Positions 8,848 to 16,738 of a DNA stretch of 64,000 nucleotides are shown piece by piece. The notes below the pieces were generated by a model. That model did no database searches. It worked only from the letters and a program-made list of their open reading frames with translations, and was not told the origin of the DNA. Source of the stretch: Rugosimonospora africana (lineage in GTDB: Bacteria > Actinomycetota > Actinomycetes > Mycobacteriales > Micromonosporaceae); contig NZ_BONZ01000045.1 of assembly GCF_016862975.1 (NCBI RefSeq), positions 147,139-211,138 on the forward strand, read 5' to 3'. Position 1 is the first letter of the stretch. Every line of letters starts with the position of its first letter. The position numbers were made by a program, and so were the translations under genes.

Positions 8848-8940
8848 CCTTCGGGCTCGGGTGAACACCGGCGGCCGGCCCACGTTCGGCATGGCGTAAC
8901 CGGCCACGCCGACGACAACCGTCGGACGCGTTCGGCCGGC

Positions 8941-9006
8941 AGGTGCCTTCCGTGACGGGTGATTCGGGTCTGCGACAAGCCGAACCCGCCCGGATCGGAA
9001 GGCACT
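8941..9006. terminator. Large imperfect hairpin downstream of the secreted-protein gene
   Basis: TGCCTTCCG (8944-8952) and CGGAAGGCA (8996-9004) pair perfectly. The stem continues inward with mismatches to TTCGG/CCGAA. It lies between the plus-strand secreted-protein gene and minus-strand remnants, so it could terminate both directions. Confidence 0.4.
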
Positions 9007-9015
9007 TACGGGTGG

Positions 9016-9189
9016 GCCCACGTTGTCCACGGCATACGAACAGCTCGGGCAGCCGTCCTCCCAATCCGGGTGGAACATGAAGTGGTACACGATGAGTTGA
9101 CCGCGGCCCTCGAACAGATCGCCCAGACGCGTCTTGCCGGCCGGACCTTCGAACACGTAGTCCTTGTCGATCCTGAGTACGTTGCGGCC
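9016..9189 (-). pseudogene. Fragment of a DUF899 (thioredoxin-like) gene
   Basis: One minus-strand frame reads RIDKDYVFEGPAGKTRL, then LFEGRGQLIVYHFMF and GCPSCSYAVDN. This is the core of DUF899 proteins, including their CPSC-type thioredoxin-like motif. About 57 residues remain of a family usually over 200 long. Homology starts directly beside the stop of the MocR-type gene and ends abruptly at about 9016. No start codon or RBS is present. It is a deletion remnant rather than a working gene. Confidence 0.6.
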
Positions 9190-10523
9190 TACGGGGCGAT
9201 CGCGTCCACCGCGGTGCGCAGGCGGCGCAGGATCGGGCCCAGCTCCTCCCGCGGCGGGGTGGCCAGCGCCAGACGCAGCGCGTGCGGCCGGTAGCCGCCG
9301 GTGGCGAAGGCGTCCGCGGTGGACACGAGGATGCCCTCGTGCGCGAGGACGTTCGCCGCCAGGTCTGGGCGCTGGTGTGGCTCCAATCGGAGCCAGACGA
9401 TGTACGAGCCGGGGTGGGCGGTGAAGTCCAGGCCCTGCAACGCCATGCGAGCGATGTCCTGCCGGATGGCGGCGTCCTCCCGGCGGGACTGTTCGAGGCG
9501 GGCGACCGTACCGTCCGCCAGCCACCCGGTCGCCAGCGAGGTCACCAGCGTCGGGCCGCCCCATGCGGCGGCCCGCAGTTGCCGGACGACCGCGGCAATG
9601 TGTGCGTCCGGCACCACCGCGAAGCCGAACCGCAGGCCCGCGGCCACGTTCTTGGACAAGCCGGCAACGTAGAAGGTCCGCTCCGGCGCCAGGGCCTGCA
9701 GTGGTGGCGGTGGCGCCGGCTCGAGGAACGCGTACGTGCCGTCCTCGACGAGCAGGCTGTCGCCGGCCCGGGCCGCGGCCACGATTCGCTCGCGCTGCCC
9801 GGCGTTCAGCACCCAGCCGAGCGGGTTGTGCACGGTGGGCGCGGCGTAGATCGCCCGGACCGGGCGGGTGCGGCACAGCGCGTCGAGGGCATCGAGGTCG
9901 GGCCCGTCGGCGCGGATCGGCACCGGCGCGAGTTGCAGGCCGTGCGCGGCTGCGAGCAGCTTGATGCCGGGATACGTCAGAGCGTCGACGGCCAAGATGT
10001 CGCCGGGCCGGGTCAGCGCGCGCAGGACCGTGTCGAGGCCCTGCTGCGAGCCGCCGGTCAGCAGGACGTTCGCCGGCACTGTGTCGACGCCGTGGCCGAG
10101 CAGGTACGTGGCCACCACCGCGCGGTCGACCTGGCGGCCGCCCGGCGGTTCCTGGCGCAGCAGGCTCTCGATGTCGCCCATCCCGGCGCGGCGGCGCAGC
10201 GCCTCCCGCAGTTGACCGCCCTGCTCCGTGCTGAGCGGCTGATTGAACGAGAGGTCGGCGACGCGGGGCACCGGCAGCGCTCGCGTCGGCTCCGCGCCGT
10301 CGTAGCCGGACACGTCCCGCACATACGTGCCGCGCCCCGGCTCGCCGACCGTCAGGCCCATGACGGCCAGCTCACCGTATACCCGGGTGGCCGTGGCGAC
10401 CGCGATCCGCCGCTCGCGGGCCAGCTCGCGATGCGTCGGCAGCCGGGTCCCGGCCGCGATCCCGCCCGAGCGGATCCGGCCGGCGAGCTCCTCGGCGATC
10501 AACCGATAGGACGTCGACGCCAC
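9189..10523 (-). CDS. MocR-type GntR/aminotransferase transcriptional regulator
   Basis: A 444-residue regulator. An N-terminal GntR winged helix (about 5-72, LPTHRELARERRIAVATATRVYGEL) is fused by a linker to a fold-type I PLP aminotransferase domain (about 95-440). The PLP-lysine motif GLSKNVAAGLRFGF and the GGSQQGLD and DGTYAF segments are present. Such proteins bind PLP plus an amino compound and control adjacent promoters. The start GTG 10523 has AGGAG at 10531-10535. The gene is divergent from an enoyl-CoA hydratase, and a dyad symmetry (10536-10570) lies in the 66-bp gap, so autoregulation and control of the neighbour are likely. Ligand unknown. Confidence 0.88.
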   Translation of the reverse strand: MASTSYRLIAEELAGRIRSGGIAAGTRLPTHRELARERRIAVATATRVYGELAVMGLTVGEPGRGTYVRDVSGYDGAEPTRALPVPRVADLSFNQPLSTEQGGQLREALRRRAGMGDIESLLRQEPPGGRQVDRAVVATYLLGHGVDTVPANVLLTGGSQQGLDTVLRALTRPGDILAVDALTYPGIKLLAAAHGLQLAPVPIRADGPDLDALDALCRTRPVRAIYAAPTVHNPLGWVLNAGQRERIVAAARAGDSLLVEDGTYAFLEPAPPPPLQALAPERTFYVAGLSKNVAAGLRFGFAVVPDAHIAAVVRQLRAAAWGGPTLVTSLATGWLADGTVARLEQSRREDAAIRQDIARMALQGLDFTAHPGSYIVWLRLEPHQRPDLAANVLAHEGILVSTADAFATGGYRPHALRLALATPPREELGPILRRLRTAVDAIAP

Positions 10524-10535
10524 GAGGATGCTCCT

Positions 10536-10570
10536 GTACCTAGGACAATCGTTGGATCGTCCTAGTGTAC
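10536..10570. promoter_or_regulatory. Dyad operator between MocR and enoyl-CoA hydratase genes
   Basis: TAGGACAATC (10541-10550) and GATCGTCCTA (10555-10564) form an inverted repeat with one mismatch, bounded by GTAC on both sides (10536-10539 and 10567-10570). It lies in the middle of the divergent 66-bp promoter region and is the natural binding site for the MocR regulator. Confidence 0.6.
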
Positions 10571-10589
10571 GGCGACTACGGTTCACGCC

Positions 10590-11372
10590 ATGATCGTCGA
10601 ACTCCACAATCGCGTCGCCACTCTGACCATCGACCGCGAGGCCAAGCTCAACGCCCTGGACTACCCGACCATCGACGCGATGCTCGCGGCGCTGGACCGC
10701 TTCGAGACCGATCACAGCATCCGCGTGGTCATCGTGACCGGTGCGGGCCGGAAGGCGTTCAGCGCAGGCGCGGACATCCCGGCGCTGGCGGCCAGCATCG
10801 GCAACGGCCCCGAGCACGCCATGCGCGACATCGTCCGGCGCGGCCAGGCGCTGACCTGCCGGATCGAGGAGTACCCCAAGCCTGTGATCGTCGCCGTCAA
10901 CGGCCTGGCCTACGGCGCCGGCTGCGAGATCACCGAGGCGGCCCCACTCGCCCTCGCCGCCGAGCACGCGACCTTCGCCAAGCCCGAGATCACCCTGGGC
11001 TTCCCGCCGCCCTTCGGCGGCACTCAACGACTGCCCCGGCACATCGGCCGCAAGCACGCGCTGGAGATGATCCTGACGGGCGAACCAATCCCGGCAACCC
11101 GCGCCGCCGAACTCGGCCTGATCAACGACGTCGTACCGGCCGATGACCTGCTGCCGGCAGCCCAGGAACTGGCCGCCCGGATGATCCGGCACGCCCCAAG
11201 CGCCGTCGCCGCCTGCCTGCGGGCGGTCACACGTGGCATCAACCTGCCGATCGACGAGGGCCTCGCCGTCGAGGCAGCCGCCTTCGCCGCCACCGTCGCC
11301 ACCGATGGCGTCCACAACGGCCTGCGACGCTTCCTCGACAGCCGCCACGACAGCGGCGTGGTCACTCGTTGA
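10590..11372 (+). CDS. Enoyl-CoA hydratase/isomerase family protein
   Basis: A 260-residue crotonase-fold enzyme, expected to add water to 2-enoyl-CoA in fatty-acid or side-chain degradation. The oxyanion-hole loop AFSAGADIPAL (about 56-66) and both catalytic acids are present: Glu113 in GAGCEITEA and Glu133 in FAKPEITLG. The GGTQRLPR segment follows. It is divergent from the MocR regulator and probably controlled by it through the shared dyad. The start ATG 10590 has only a weak RBS. True substrate not readable. Confidence 0.88.
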   Translation: MIVELHNRVATLTIDREAKLNALDYPTIDAMLAALDRFETDHSIRVVIVTGAGRKAFSAGADIPALAASIGNGPEHAMRDIVRRGQALTCRIEEYPKPVIVAVNGLAYGAGCEITEAAPLALAAEHATFAKPEITLGFPPPFGGTQRLPRHIGRKHALEMILTGEPIPATRAAELGLINDVVPADDLLPAAQELAARMIRHAPSAVAACLRAVTRGINLPIDEGLAVEAAAFAATVATDGVHNGLRRFLDSRHDSGVVTR

Positions 11373-11450
11373 AGAAGCCATCAAGTCGCCGGCGATTGGG
11401 GGCGGCCGATGATGGAGAATCCTTTCGCATTCGGCGCCGGAGGAGGCCAG

Positions 11451-11864
11451 GTGACAGAACTGAAGATCGAACGGACCGGTACGCACACGTTCACCGGCAC
11501 CAACGCACGCGGTGCCACGGTACGAATTGGTGGAAACGACGTACCCGGTGCCTTCACACCCGGTGAGCTACTTCAGATCGCCACGGCCGGGTGCGCCGCG
11601 TTGACGGTGGAAGAACTCCTCACCCAGTGCGCCGGCGACGACGCCCCGCTTACCGCGACCGTCTCCCCCGAACGGGCCCCGGACGTACGTGAATACGAGC
11701 GGTTGCGGGTCACGCTGTACGCCGACCTTTCGTTCCTGGACGACGCCACACACGCGCGGGTATTGGACGCCATGCACACCGCGATACGGACGCGCTCCAC
11801 GGTGACCCGCACCGTCGAGCGCGGCGCCCCAATCGAACTCAGCATCGAACCTCGGCCATCCTGA
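11451..11864 (+). CDS. OsmC/Ohr-family peroxiredoxin-like protein
   Basis: A 137-residue protein with the OsmC fold, which reduces organic hydroperoxides or acts in osmotic and oxidative stress. The first conserved cysteine is in the ATAGCAALTVEELL helix; a candidate second cysteine (QCAGDD) follows close by rather than at the usual later position, so the peroxidatic pair is not certain. I chose GTG 11451 because GGAGGAGG (11439-11446) lies 4 bases before it. An ATG at 11409 in the same frame would add 14 unrelated residues. It follows the enoyl-CoA hydratase on the same strand after 78 bases. Confidence 0.72.
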   Translation: MTELKIERTGTHTFTGTNARGATVRIGGNDVPGAFTPGELLQIATAGCAALTVEELLTQCAGDDAPLTATVSPERAPDVREYERLRVTLYADLSFLDDATHARVLDAMHTAIRTRSTVTRTVERGAPIELSIEPRPS

Positions 11865-12070
11865 GCCCGACACCGATGCCCGATTTCTCCGAGTCCAGTC
11901 CGGGCGAGATTCGCCGGCATCACCATCCATCGACTGTCGACGAACCGAGAAGACTAAGATCCAGTGTCAACGCGGACCTATTCCGTCTGGGCCTGACCTG
12001 CGTTCTAAACAGACCGCTTCAGCCGTACCTCACACCGGTACGAGTCACGCTCTTTCGTGAAAGGACAATC

Positions 12071-12910
12071 ATGCACAGCAACCTGACAGGCAAGGTGTGC
12101 ATGGTCACCGGGGCCAATCGCGGCATTGGCTACGCCACGAGCGTCGCACTGGCCCGCGCCGGCGCCATAGTCACGCTGGTCGGTCGTGACCCGGCCCGGC
12201 TGGAAAGCGCCCGGGACGCGATCCGCCGGACCACCGGAGCCGACCGGATCGATTACCTGCCCGCCGACCTGGCCTCCCAGGCCGCCGTCCGTTCCCTGGC
12301 CGAACGGTTCCGGGACCGTCACGACCGCCTCGACGTGCTGGTGAACAACGCCGCCACCATATCCGAGCAACGGCAGGTCACCGTGGATGGCCGCGAGCGC
12401 ACCTTCGCCGTCAACCACTTGGCGTACTTCCTGCTCACGCGGCTGCTGTTGGACCTGCTCGTAGCCGCTCACGGTGTCGTCGTCAACGTCGCGGCGAGCA
12501 GGCACCGCGACGCCGTGGAGGGTATCGAGGACATCGACTCGCTCACCGGCTACGAGATGAGAAGCGCGTACATACGCTCGAAGCTGGCCAACGTCAGCTT
12601 CACGCTGGAGCTCGCCCGGCGACTGGGTGCATCAGCCCGCGCGAACAGCTTCTGCCCCGGCGCCACCGCGACCGAAGCGCTGATGCAGTTCGCACGGATC
12701 CCGCCAGAGCAATGGCAGCAACGACTCGCGCAATATCCATCCCCCGACACCGCCGCCGAAGTGGCGATGAGCGTCATCACCTCACCCGGCACCGGCCGGT
12801 ACCTCGAAGACGGCGTGGACGTCACACCATCGCCGCAGGCGCTCGACCAGGATCTCGCCCGCCGGCTATGGAGCCGGTGCTCGGCCCTCACCGGTCTCCC
12901 CGAGGACTGA
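12071..12910 (+). CDS. Short-chain dehydrogenase/reductase (retinol-dehydrogenase-like)
   Basis: A 279-residue NAD(P)-dependent oxidoreductase with a Rossmann fold. The cofactor loop TGANRGIG (13-20), the NNAA motif and the catalytic YIRSK (Tyr-x3-Lys) are visible. The layout with a long C-terminal part after the active site resembles WW-domain/retinol-type SDRs. The start is ATG 12071, preceded by AAAGGA. An in-frame upstream start at 11876 gives a non-homologous extension. About 200 bases separate it from the OsmC gene, so it probably has its own promoter. Substrate unknown. Confidence 0.85.
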   Translation: MHSNLTGKVCMVTGANRGIGYATSVALARAGAIVTLVGRDPARLESARDAIRRTTGADRIDYLPADLASQAAVRSLAERFRDRHDRLDVLVNNAATISEQRQVTVDGRERTFAVNHLAYFLLTRLLLDLLVAAHGVVVNVAASRHRDAVEGIEDIDSLTGYEMRSAYIRSKLANVSFTLELARRLGASARANSFCPGATATEALMQFARIPPEQWQQRLAQYPSPDTAAEVAMSVITSPGTGRYLEDGVDVTPSPQALDQDLARRLWSRCSALTGLPED

Positions 12911-13119
12911 CCACCGGCGTCGAACGTCACCAGCCGCACGCCGATGACCAGCCAGAACGCTTATCTTCCCGGCTTTGGGCTTCACCAGCGGCGACTGACG
13001 CGCGACAAGGTGCCGGCATCGGTGGCCTGACAGTGCCGCAGCCTCACCACGACGAATGAGCCCAACGCCAAGCGCCGTCGATGGCTACCGGCCCGTCGAC
13101 TGGGTGCGGCCCCGTACGA
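12911..13119. other. Gene-free stretch between SDR gene and hairpin
   Basis: I see no coding frame with an RBS or family resemblance here. The stretch leads to the strong hairpin at 13120-13165 and then to the end of the convergent ABC permease gene. Confidence 0.5.
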
Positions 13120-13165
13120 CGCCCTGGCCTGCAGCTGCCGGACAGGGGAGCTGCAGACCAGGGCG
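13120..13165. terminator. Strong bidirectional terminator hairpin
   Basis: CGCCCTGG plus CTGCAGCT (13120-13136, one internal mismatch) pair with AGCTGCAG plus CCAGGGCG (13149-13165) around a 12-nt loop. It separates the convergent SDR and ABC permease genes. Confidence 0.65.
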
Positions 13166-13245
13166 GCTCGCCCGGGCCGAATTCCGCGTTGCTACGGCGG
13201 ATCACACGTTGCCGTCCACCGCAAGGTGACCGAAACAGACAGACC

Positions 13246-14019
13246 TCAGAGGGAACGCTGGTAGACGCGGTAGGCGCGGGCCGCCAGCCACGCCATCACG
13301 ATCGCCAGTACCGCCAGCAGCGCCACCCGCTCGAACACGAACCCCCAGTCCGGCGCCGCCCGTAGCGACTCCCGACTGGCTACCGCCGCCCAGTTCAGCG
13401 GGTTGAACCGGGCCAACCGGCCGACCCAGCCGGGCATCAAAGCGGGCGCCATCATCACCGAGGACAGGAACGCCAGCGGTAGCACCAGGAACTGCGAGAC
13501 CGCGATCAACGCCTCCTGCTGGTGGACCAGCAGCGCGACCGCGTTGGACAGTCCGGCGAACACCAGGGCGAGCAACGCCGCACAACCCAGCACGACCAGC
13601 AGCCCCAGGGGCCCACCCGGGTACCGGGCACCGGCTACCAGCCCGGTACCGAACATGATCAGCGACTGGACCACGGTAATCAGGGCCTGGTACGCCATCG
13701 AGCCGGCGACCAGGGCGGACCGGCGTACCGGGGAGGTGAGGGTGCGGTCCATGACCCCGCGCTCCATGTCCTGCACGATCGAGGTGCCGCTCCACCCGGC
13801 GGACATCATCGCGGTCATCACCACCACGCCCGGTGTGAGGTAGTCCAGGTAGTTGCCGCCGAAGCCGGGCAGCTCCGCAACCCGGCGGAAGAGCTGGCCG
13901 AACAGCAACAGCCACACCATCGGCTGGACCAGCGTGAACAGCAGGTACGCGGGCTGACGGGACAGGGTACGCAACGAGCGGCCGGACAGCAGCCCGGTAT
14001 GGGTCAACACGCTCGTCAT
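13246..14019 (-). CDS. ABC-2 type exporter permease (DrrB-like)
   Basis: A 257-residue membrane protein with six predicted hydrophobic segments, of the ABC-2 family. The conserved block LTPGVVVMTAMMSAGWSGTSIVQDMERGVMDRTLTSPVRR (about 61-100) is typical of daunorubicin-resistance-type permeases. The C-terminal FNPLNWAAVASRE motif is also present. It forms the membrane half of an exporter with the ATPase encoded just upstream; the stop and start overlap by 4 bases, so the two are translationally coupled. Likely role: export of a lipid or drug. Confidence 0.88.
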   Translation of the reverse strand: MTSVLTHTGLLSGRSLRTLSRQPAYLLFTLVQPMVWLLLFGQLFRRVAELPGFGGNYLDYLTPGVVVMTAMMSAGWSGTSIVQDMERGVMDRTLTSPVRRSALVAGSMAYQALITVVQSLIMFGTGLVAGARYPGGPLGLLVVLGCAALLALVFAGLSNAVALLVHQQEALIAVSQFLVLPLAFLSSVMMAPALMPGWVGRLARFNPLNWAAVASRESLRAAPDWGFVFERVALLAVLAIVMAWLAARAYRVYQRSL

Positions 14020-15020
14020 ACCGGCACCACCTCCCGCCCGGCCCCGGCCCGGTCCGCTTCGCCGAAACTGCGGCCGGCGTGGTGCAGGTACACGTCGTCC
14101 AGCGAGGGCCGGGCGACGCTCACCGACGTTAGCCCGACTCCGGCGCCCTCCAGCGCGGCGAGCACCGCGGGCAGCGCGGCGGCCCCGTTGCCCACCCGAG
14201 CCTGCAGGGTGGCGCCTTCGGCGAGAGTGGCGCTGACCCCGGGGACCGTCCCGATCGCCCGGCCGGCCCGGTCCGCCTCTGACGGGCGGACCAGACCCAC
14301 CCGGACGGTGTCTCCGCCCAACTCACTCTTGAGCTGGTCGGGGGTGCCGGCGGCGACCACCCGCCCGGCATCGACGATGACCAGTTGTGCGGCCAGGTGG
14401 TCGGCTTCGTCGAGGTAGTGCGTGGTCAGCAGCACAGTCAGCCCGTCGTGGCGGGCCAGCCGGGCGATCTCCGCCCACAGGTCCAACCGCGCCTGCGGAT
14501 CCAGGCCGGTGGTGGGTTCGTCGAGGAACAGCACGCGGGGGCGGTGCATCAGCCCCATGGCGACGTCGAGCTTGCGCTGCATCCCGCCGGACCAGGCGCC
14601 GGCCAGCCGGCGAGCGGCCGCGGACAGATCGAGGCGGTCGAGCAATTCGGCCGCGCGCGCCCGGGCCGCGCGGGCCGAGGCGCCGTGGACCCGGCCCTGC
14701 AACACGAGGTTCTCCATCCCGGTGGCGACCGGGTCGAAGCCCGGCTTCTGCGAGACGTACCCGATGAGCCGCCGGACCTGGTCGGGGTGCTTGCCGACGT
14801 CGATGCCGAGGATGCTGGCCCGGCCCCGGTCCGGCCGCGACAGTGTGGTCAGGATCCGTACCGCGGTCGACTTGCCGGCTCCGTTCGGGCCAAGCAGCCC
14901 GAACACGATGCCGGGGCGCACGGTGAAGGTGAGGCAGTCGAGGGCACGTACGGCCTTGGCGCCCTTACCGTACGTCTTTTCCAGCTCCACCGCCTCCACG
15001 GCCGGTGCTGGTGTGGACAT
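14016..15020 (-). CDS. ABC exporter ATP-binding protein (DrrA-like)
   Basis: A 334-residue ATPase: Walker A GPNGAGKST (44-52), Q-loop SQKPGFD, signature WSGGMQRKLD, Walker B VLFLDEPTTGLDP and the switch His in LTTHYLDEADHL. The C-terminal extension (about 225-320) is typical of the DrrA/NodI drug-exporter subfamily. The start is ATG 15020, with AGGAG just upstream. It is co-transcribed with the ABC-2 permease. A PadR regulator pair lies immediately upstream on the same strand, which suggests inducible export. Confidence 0.9.
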   Translation of the reverse strand: MSTPAPAVEAVELEKTYGKGAKAVRALDCLTFTVRPGIVFGLLGPNGAGKSTAVRILTTLSRPDRGRASILGIDVGKHPDQVRRLIGYVSQKPGFDPVATGMENLVLQGRVHGASARAARARAAELLDRLDLSAAARRLAGAWSGGMQRKLDVAMGLMHRPRVLFLDEPTTGLDPQARLDLWAEIARLARHDGLTVLLTTHYLDEADHLAAQLVIVDAGRVVAAGTPDQLKSELGGDTVRVGLVRPSEADRAGRAIGTVPGVSATLAEGATLQARVGNGAAALPAVLAALEGAGVGLTSVSVARPSLDDVYLHHAGRSFGEADRAGAGREVVPV

Positions 15021-15165
15021 GTGTGCTCCTTGAGATTGCCGGGCGGTCCGGCCGCCCGGGATGCGAAGGAGCCGGCGGGTCGAGGTGCGGCGTGGGCTAC
15101 CGTGGCGATTGCAGGCACGCACGGCGGGTCGGCCGCCTCGGTCGACGACTCCGGTGTGTCACCCC

Positions 15166-15195
15166 GTGGCCGCGGTGTTGGCGCACCGCGGCCAC
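15166..15195 (-). terminator. Perfect hairpin between padR-type operon and exporter operon
   Basis: GTGGCCGCGGTG (15166-15177) and CACCGCGGCCAC (15184-15195) form a perfect 12-bp stem with a 6-nt loop, 17 bases downstream of the membrane-protein stop. It would reduce read-through from the PadR operon into the drrAB-type genes. Confidence 0.6.
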
Positions 15196-15211
15196 GGACT
15201 CTTCAGGACCT

Positions 15212-16114
15212 CTACTCGGGCCGTGGGACGAACAGCATCCGAGCGAGCATGATCATCATGATCACGACGCCGCCTACGATTGCCAGCCAGGACCAGACCC
15301 AGCCGGCGGTCAGGGTGAGCACCACGAACCCGACAATGGCCAGCAGCCAGGTGACCGCGGTGTAGACGCCGAACCGGGCGGCGGCCGCGGGATCCTCGGC
15401 GAACCGGTTGCCGACAGCCGCGTGCGACTCCTGCATCCGGACCACCCATTCCTTGTGGCGATTGGTCTGCGTGGCACCGAGGTAGCTCAGCAGCCCGACG
15501 GCCACCAGTACCGACACCGCGCCACCGATGACCCAGCCCATGCCGCCGTCGCGCAGGTACAGCCAGCCGCCGCCCAGCCCGGCCACGGCCAACAGGGCAC
15601 CGACGCCGTACCCGGCGGCGCGCCGGCCGGGCATCGGGTGGTTGCTGGTCGTCTCCTGACACAGCGCGTCAGCGGTGACCGCTCCAGCCGCCACGGCGAC
15701 GCCGAGTACCGCGGCGACCTGACCGCCGAGCGGGACACCGCCTGCGGTGGCGGCCAGGGCCAGTACGGCCAGCCCGGCCACTCCGAGCGCGGACAGCAAC
15801 ACGGTGCGCAGTACGAAATCCGGCCGAGGGCGCACCCGCTGGTGCTGCCACGGTGCGGCGGAGGTGGTAGCAGCCGGTTCCGTGCCGTCGACGATGGCGT
15901 GGACGTCGCCGAGTTCCTCAACCGCCCGGCGCGCAGCAGCGCCCCCGGCCAGCCCACCGGCCTCCAGTTCGGCCACCCGAGCCATCAGATTGGCTCGCAT
16001 CTCCTCTTTCAGATCCTGCCGTTCGAGGGTCATCTCAATGCCCGCGAACGCCTGGTCGAGCAGCCGATGGACATCCATGTCGGAGCCGCCCGTGATGTCG
16101 TTGGGTCTGGTCAC
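15212..16114 (-). CDS. Membrane protein with N-terminal permease-prefix/HAAS-like helical domain
   Basis: A 300-residue protein. The first 80 residues form a soluble three-helix region (MDVHRLLDQAF, then MRANLMARVAELEAG and AARRAVEELGDV) like the small domain that commonly sits next to PadR regulators. Seven or so hydrophobic segments follow (about 100-295). It overlaps the padR stop by 4 bases and so is coupled to it. A likely role is membrane sensing or partnering for the PadR regulator and exporter. A start at the internal ATG (residue 13) is possible. Confidence 0.65.
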   Translation of the reverse strand: MTRPNDITGGSDMDVHRLLDQAFAGIEMTLERQDLKEEMRANLMARVAELEAGGLAGGAAARRAVEELGDVHAIVDGTEPAATTSAAPWQHQRVRPRPDFVLRTVLLSALGVAGLAVLALAATAGGVPLGGQVAAVLGVAVAAGAVTADALCQETTSNHPMPGRRAAGYGVGALLAVAGLGGGWLYLRDGGMGWVIGGAVSVLVAVGLLSYLGATQTNRHKEWVVRMQESHAAVGNRFAEDPAAAARFGVYTAVTWLLAIVGFVVLTLTAGWVWSWLAIVGGVVIMMIMLARMLFVPRPE

Positions 16115-16524
16115 GATGACCGCCTTCCGGGTGCCGCGCCGCCGGGACCGGTGGACCGGTCCAGGTCGATAAGGGAGTCGATGAGATCGCGGGTGAGCGC
16201 CCAGGCCGCCACGTTGCGGCGGTACACGGCGCGGCCCGCGTCGGTGATGCGGTAGTACTTGCGCCGCCCGCCCTGGCTCTCATCACCCCAGTACGCCTCG
16301 ATGAGGCCGTCTTTCTCCAGGCGCCGGTACGTCGCGTAGAGAGTCGCCTCCTTGATCTCGTGCCGGCCGCCAGTGGCGTCCCGGATCCGCTTGAAGATCT
16401 CGAAGCCGTAGCTGTCGTCCTGACGCAGCACTGCCAGCACGATCGTGTCGGTGTGCCCGCGCAGCAGGTCGGCGGCGAGGACTTCGACGCTGGAGGAGCC
16501 ATCGCCCCGGGCGTTCTCAACCAC
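16111..16524 (-). CDS. PadR-family transcriptional repressor
   Basis: A 137-residue winged-helix regulator. The segments LLRGHTDTIVLAVLRQDDSYGFEI, KEATLYATYRRLEKDGLIEAYW and GRRKYYRITDAGR are the PadR helix-turn-helix and wing. A C-terminal helix serves dimerisation. PadR proteins usually repress a nearby exporter until a ligand binds. A perfect palindrome covers the promoter 7 bases upstream of the start codon. The next gene overlaps it by 4 bases. Confidence 0.9.
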   Translation of the reverse strand: MVENARGDGSSSVEVLAADLLRGHTDTIVLAVLRQDDSYGFEIFKRIRDATGGRHEIKEATLYATYRRLEKDGLIEAYWGDESQGGRRKYYRITDAGRAVYRRNVAAWALTRDLIDSLIDLDRSTGPGGAAPGRRSS

Positions 16525-16530
16525 GCCAGC

Positions 16531-16549
16531 TACTGTATCAGATACAGTA
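16531..16549. promoter_or_regulatory. Perfect palindrome, probable PadR operator
   Basis: TACTGTATCAGATACAGTA is a perfect 9+1+9 palindrome 7 bases upstream of the padR-type start codon. On the minus strand it contains a TACAGT -10-like element, so bound repressor would block the promoter. Confidence 0.65.
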
Positions 16550-16738
16550 CTCGACGTCGTCCACCACTGCGGCGTCGACCGGCTGTCAACCTGGTGTGGG
16601 GGCGCCCCGCCTCAGGGAGGCGGACACCTCGATGCCGACTGCGGTGGCGCAGTGTAGAAGTCGAGCATCGTGGCGATGAGGGTGCCGTAGGCCCGTCAGA
16701 CATGTCGACGATGCCGAACCACCGTCCGCGCGGATGAC

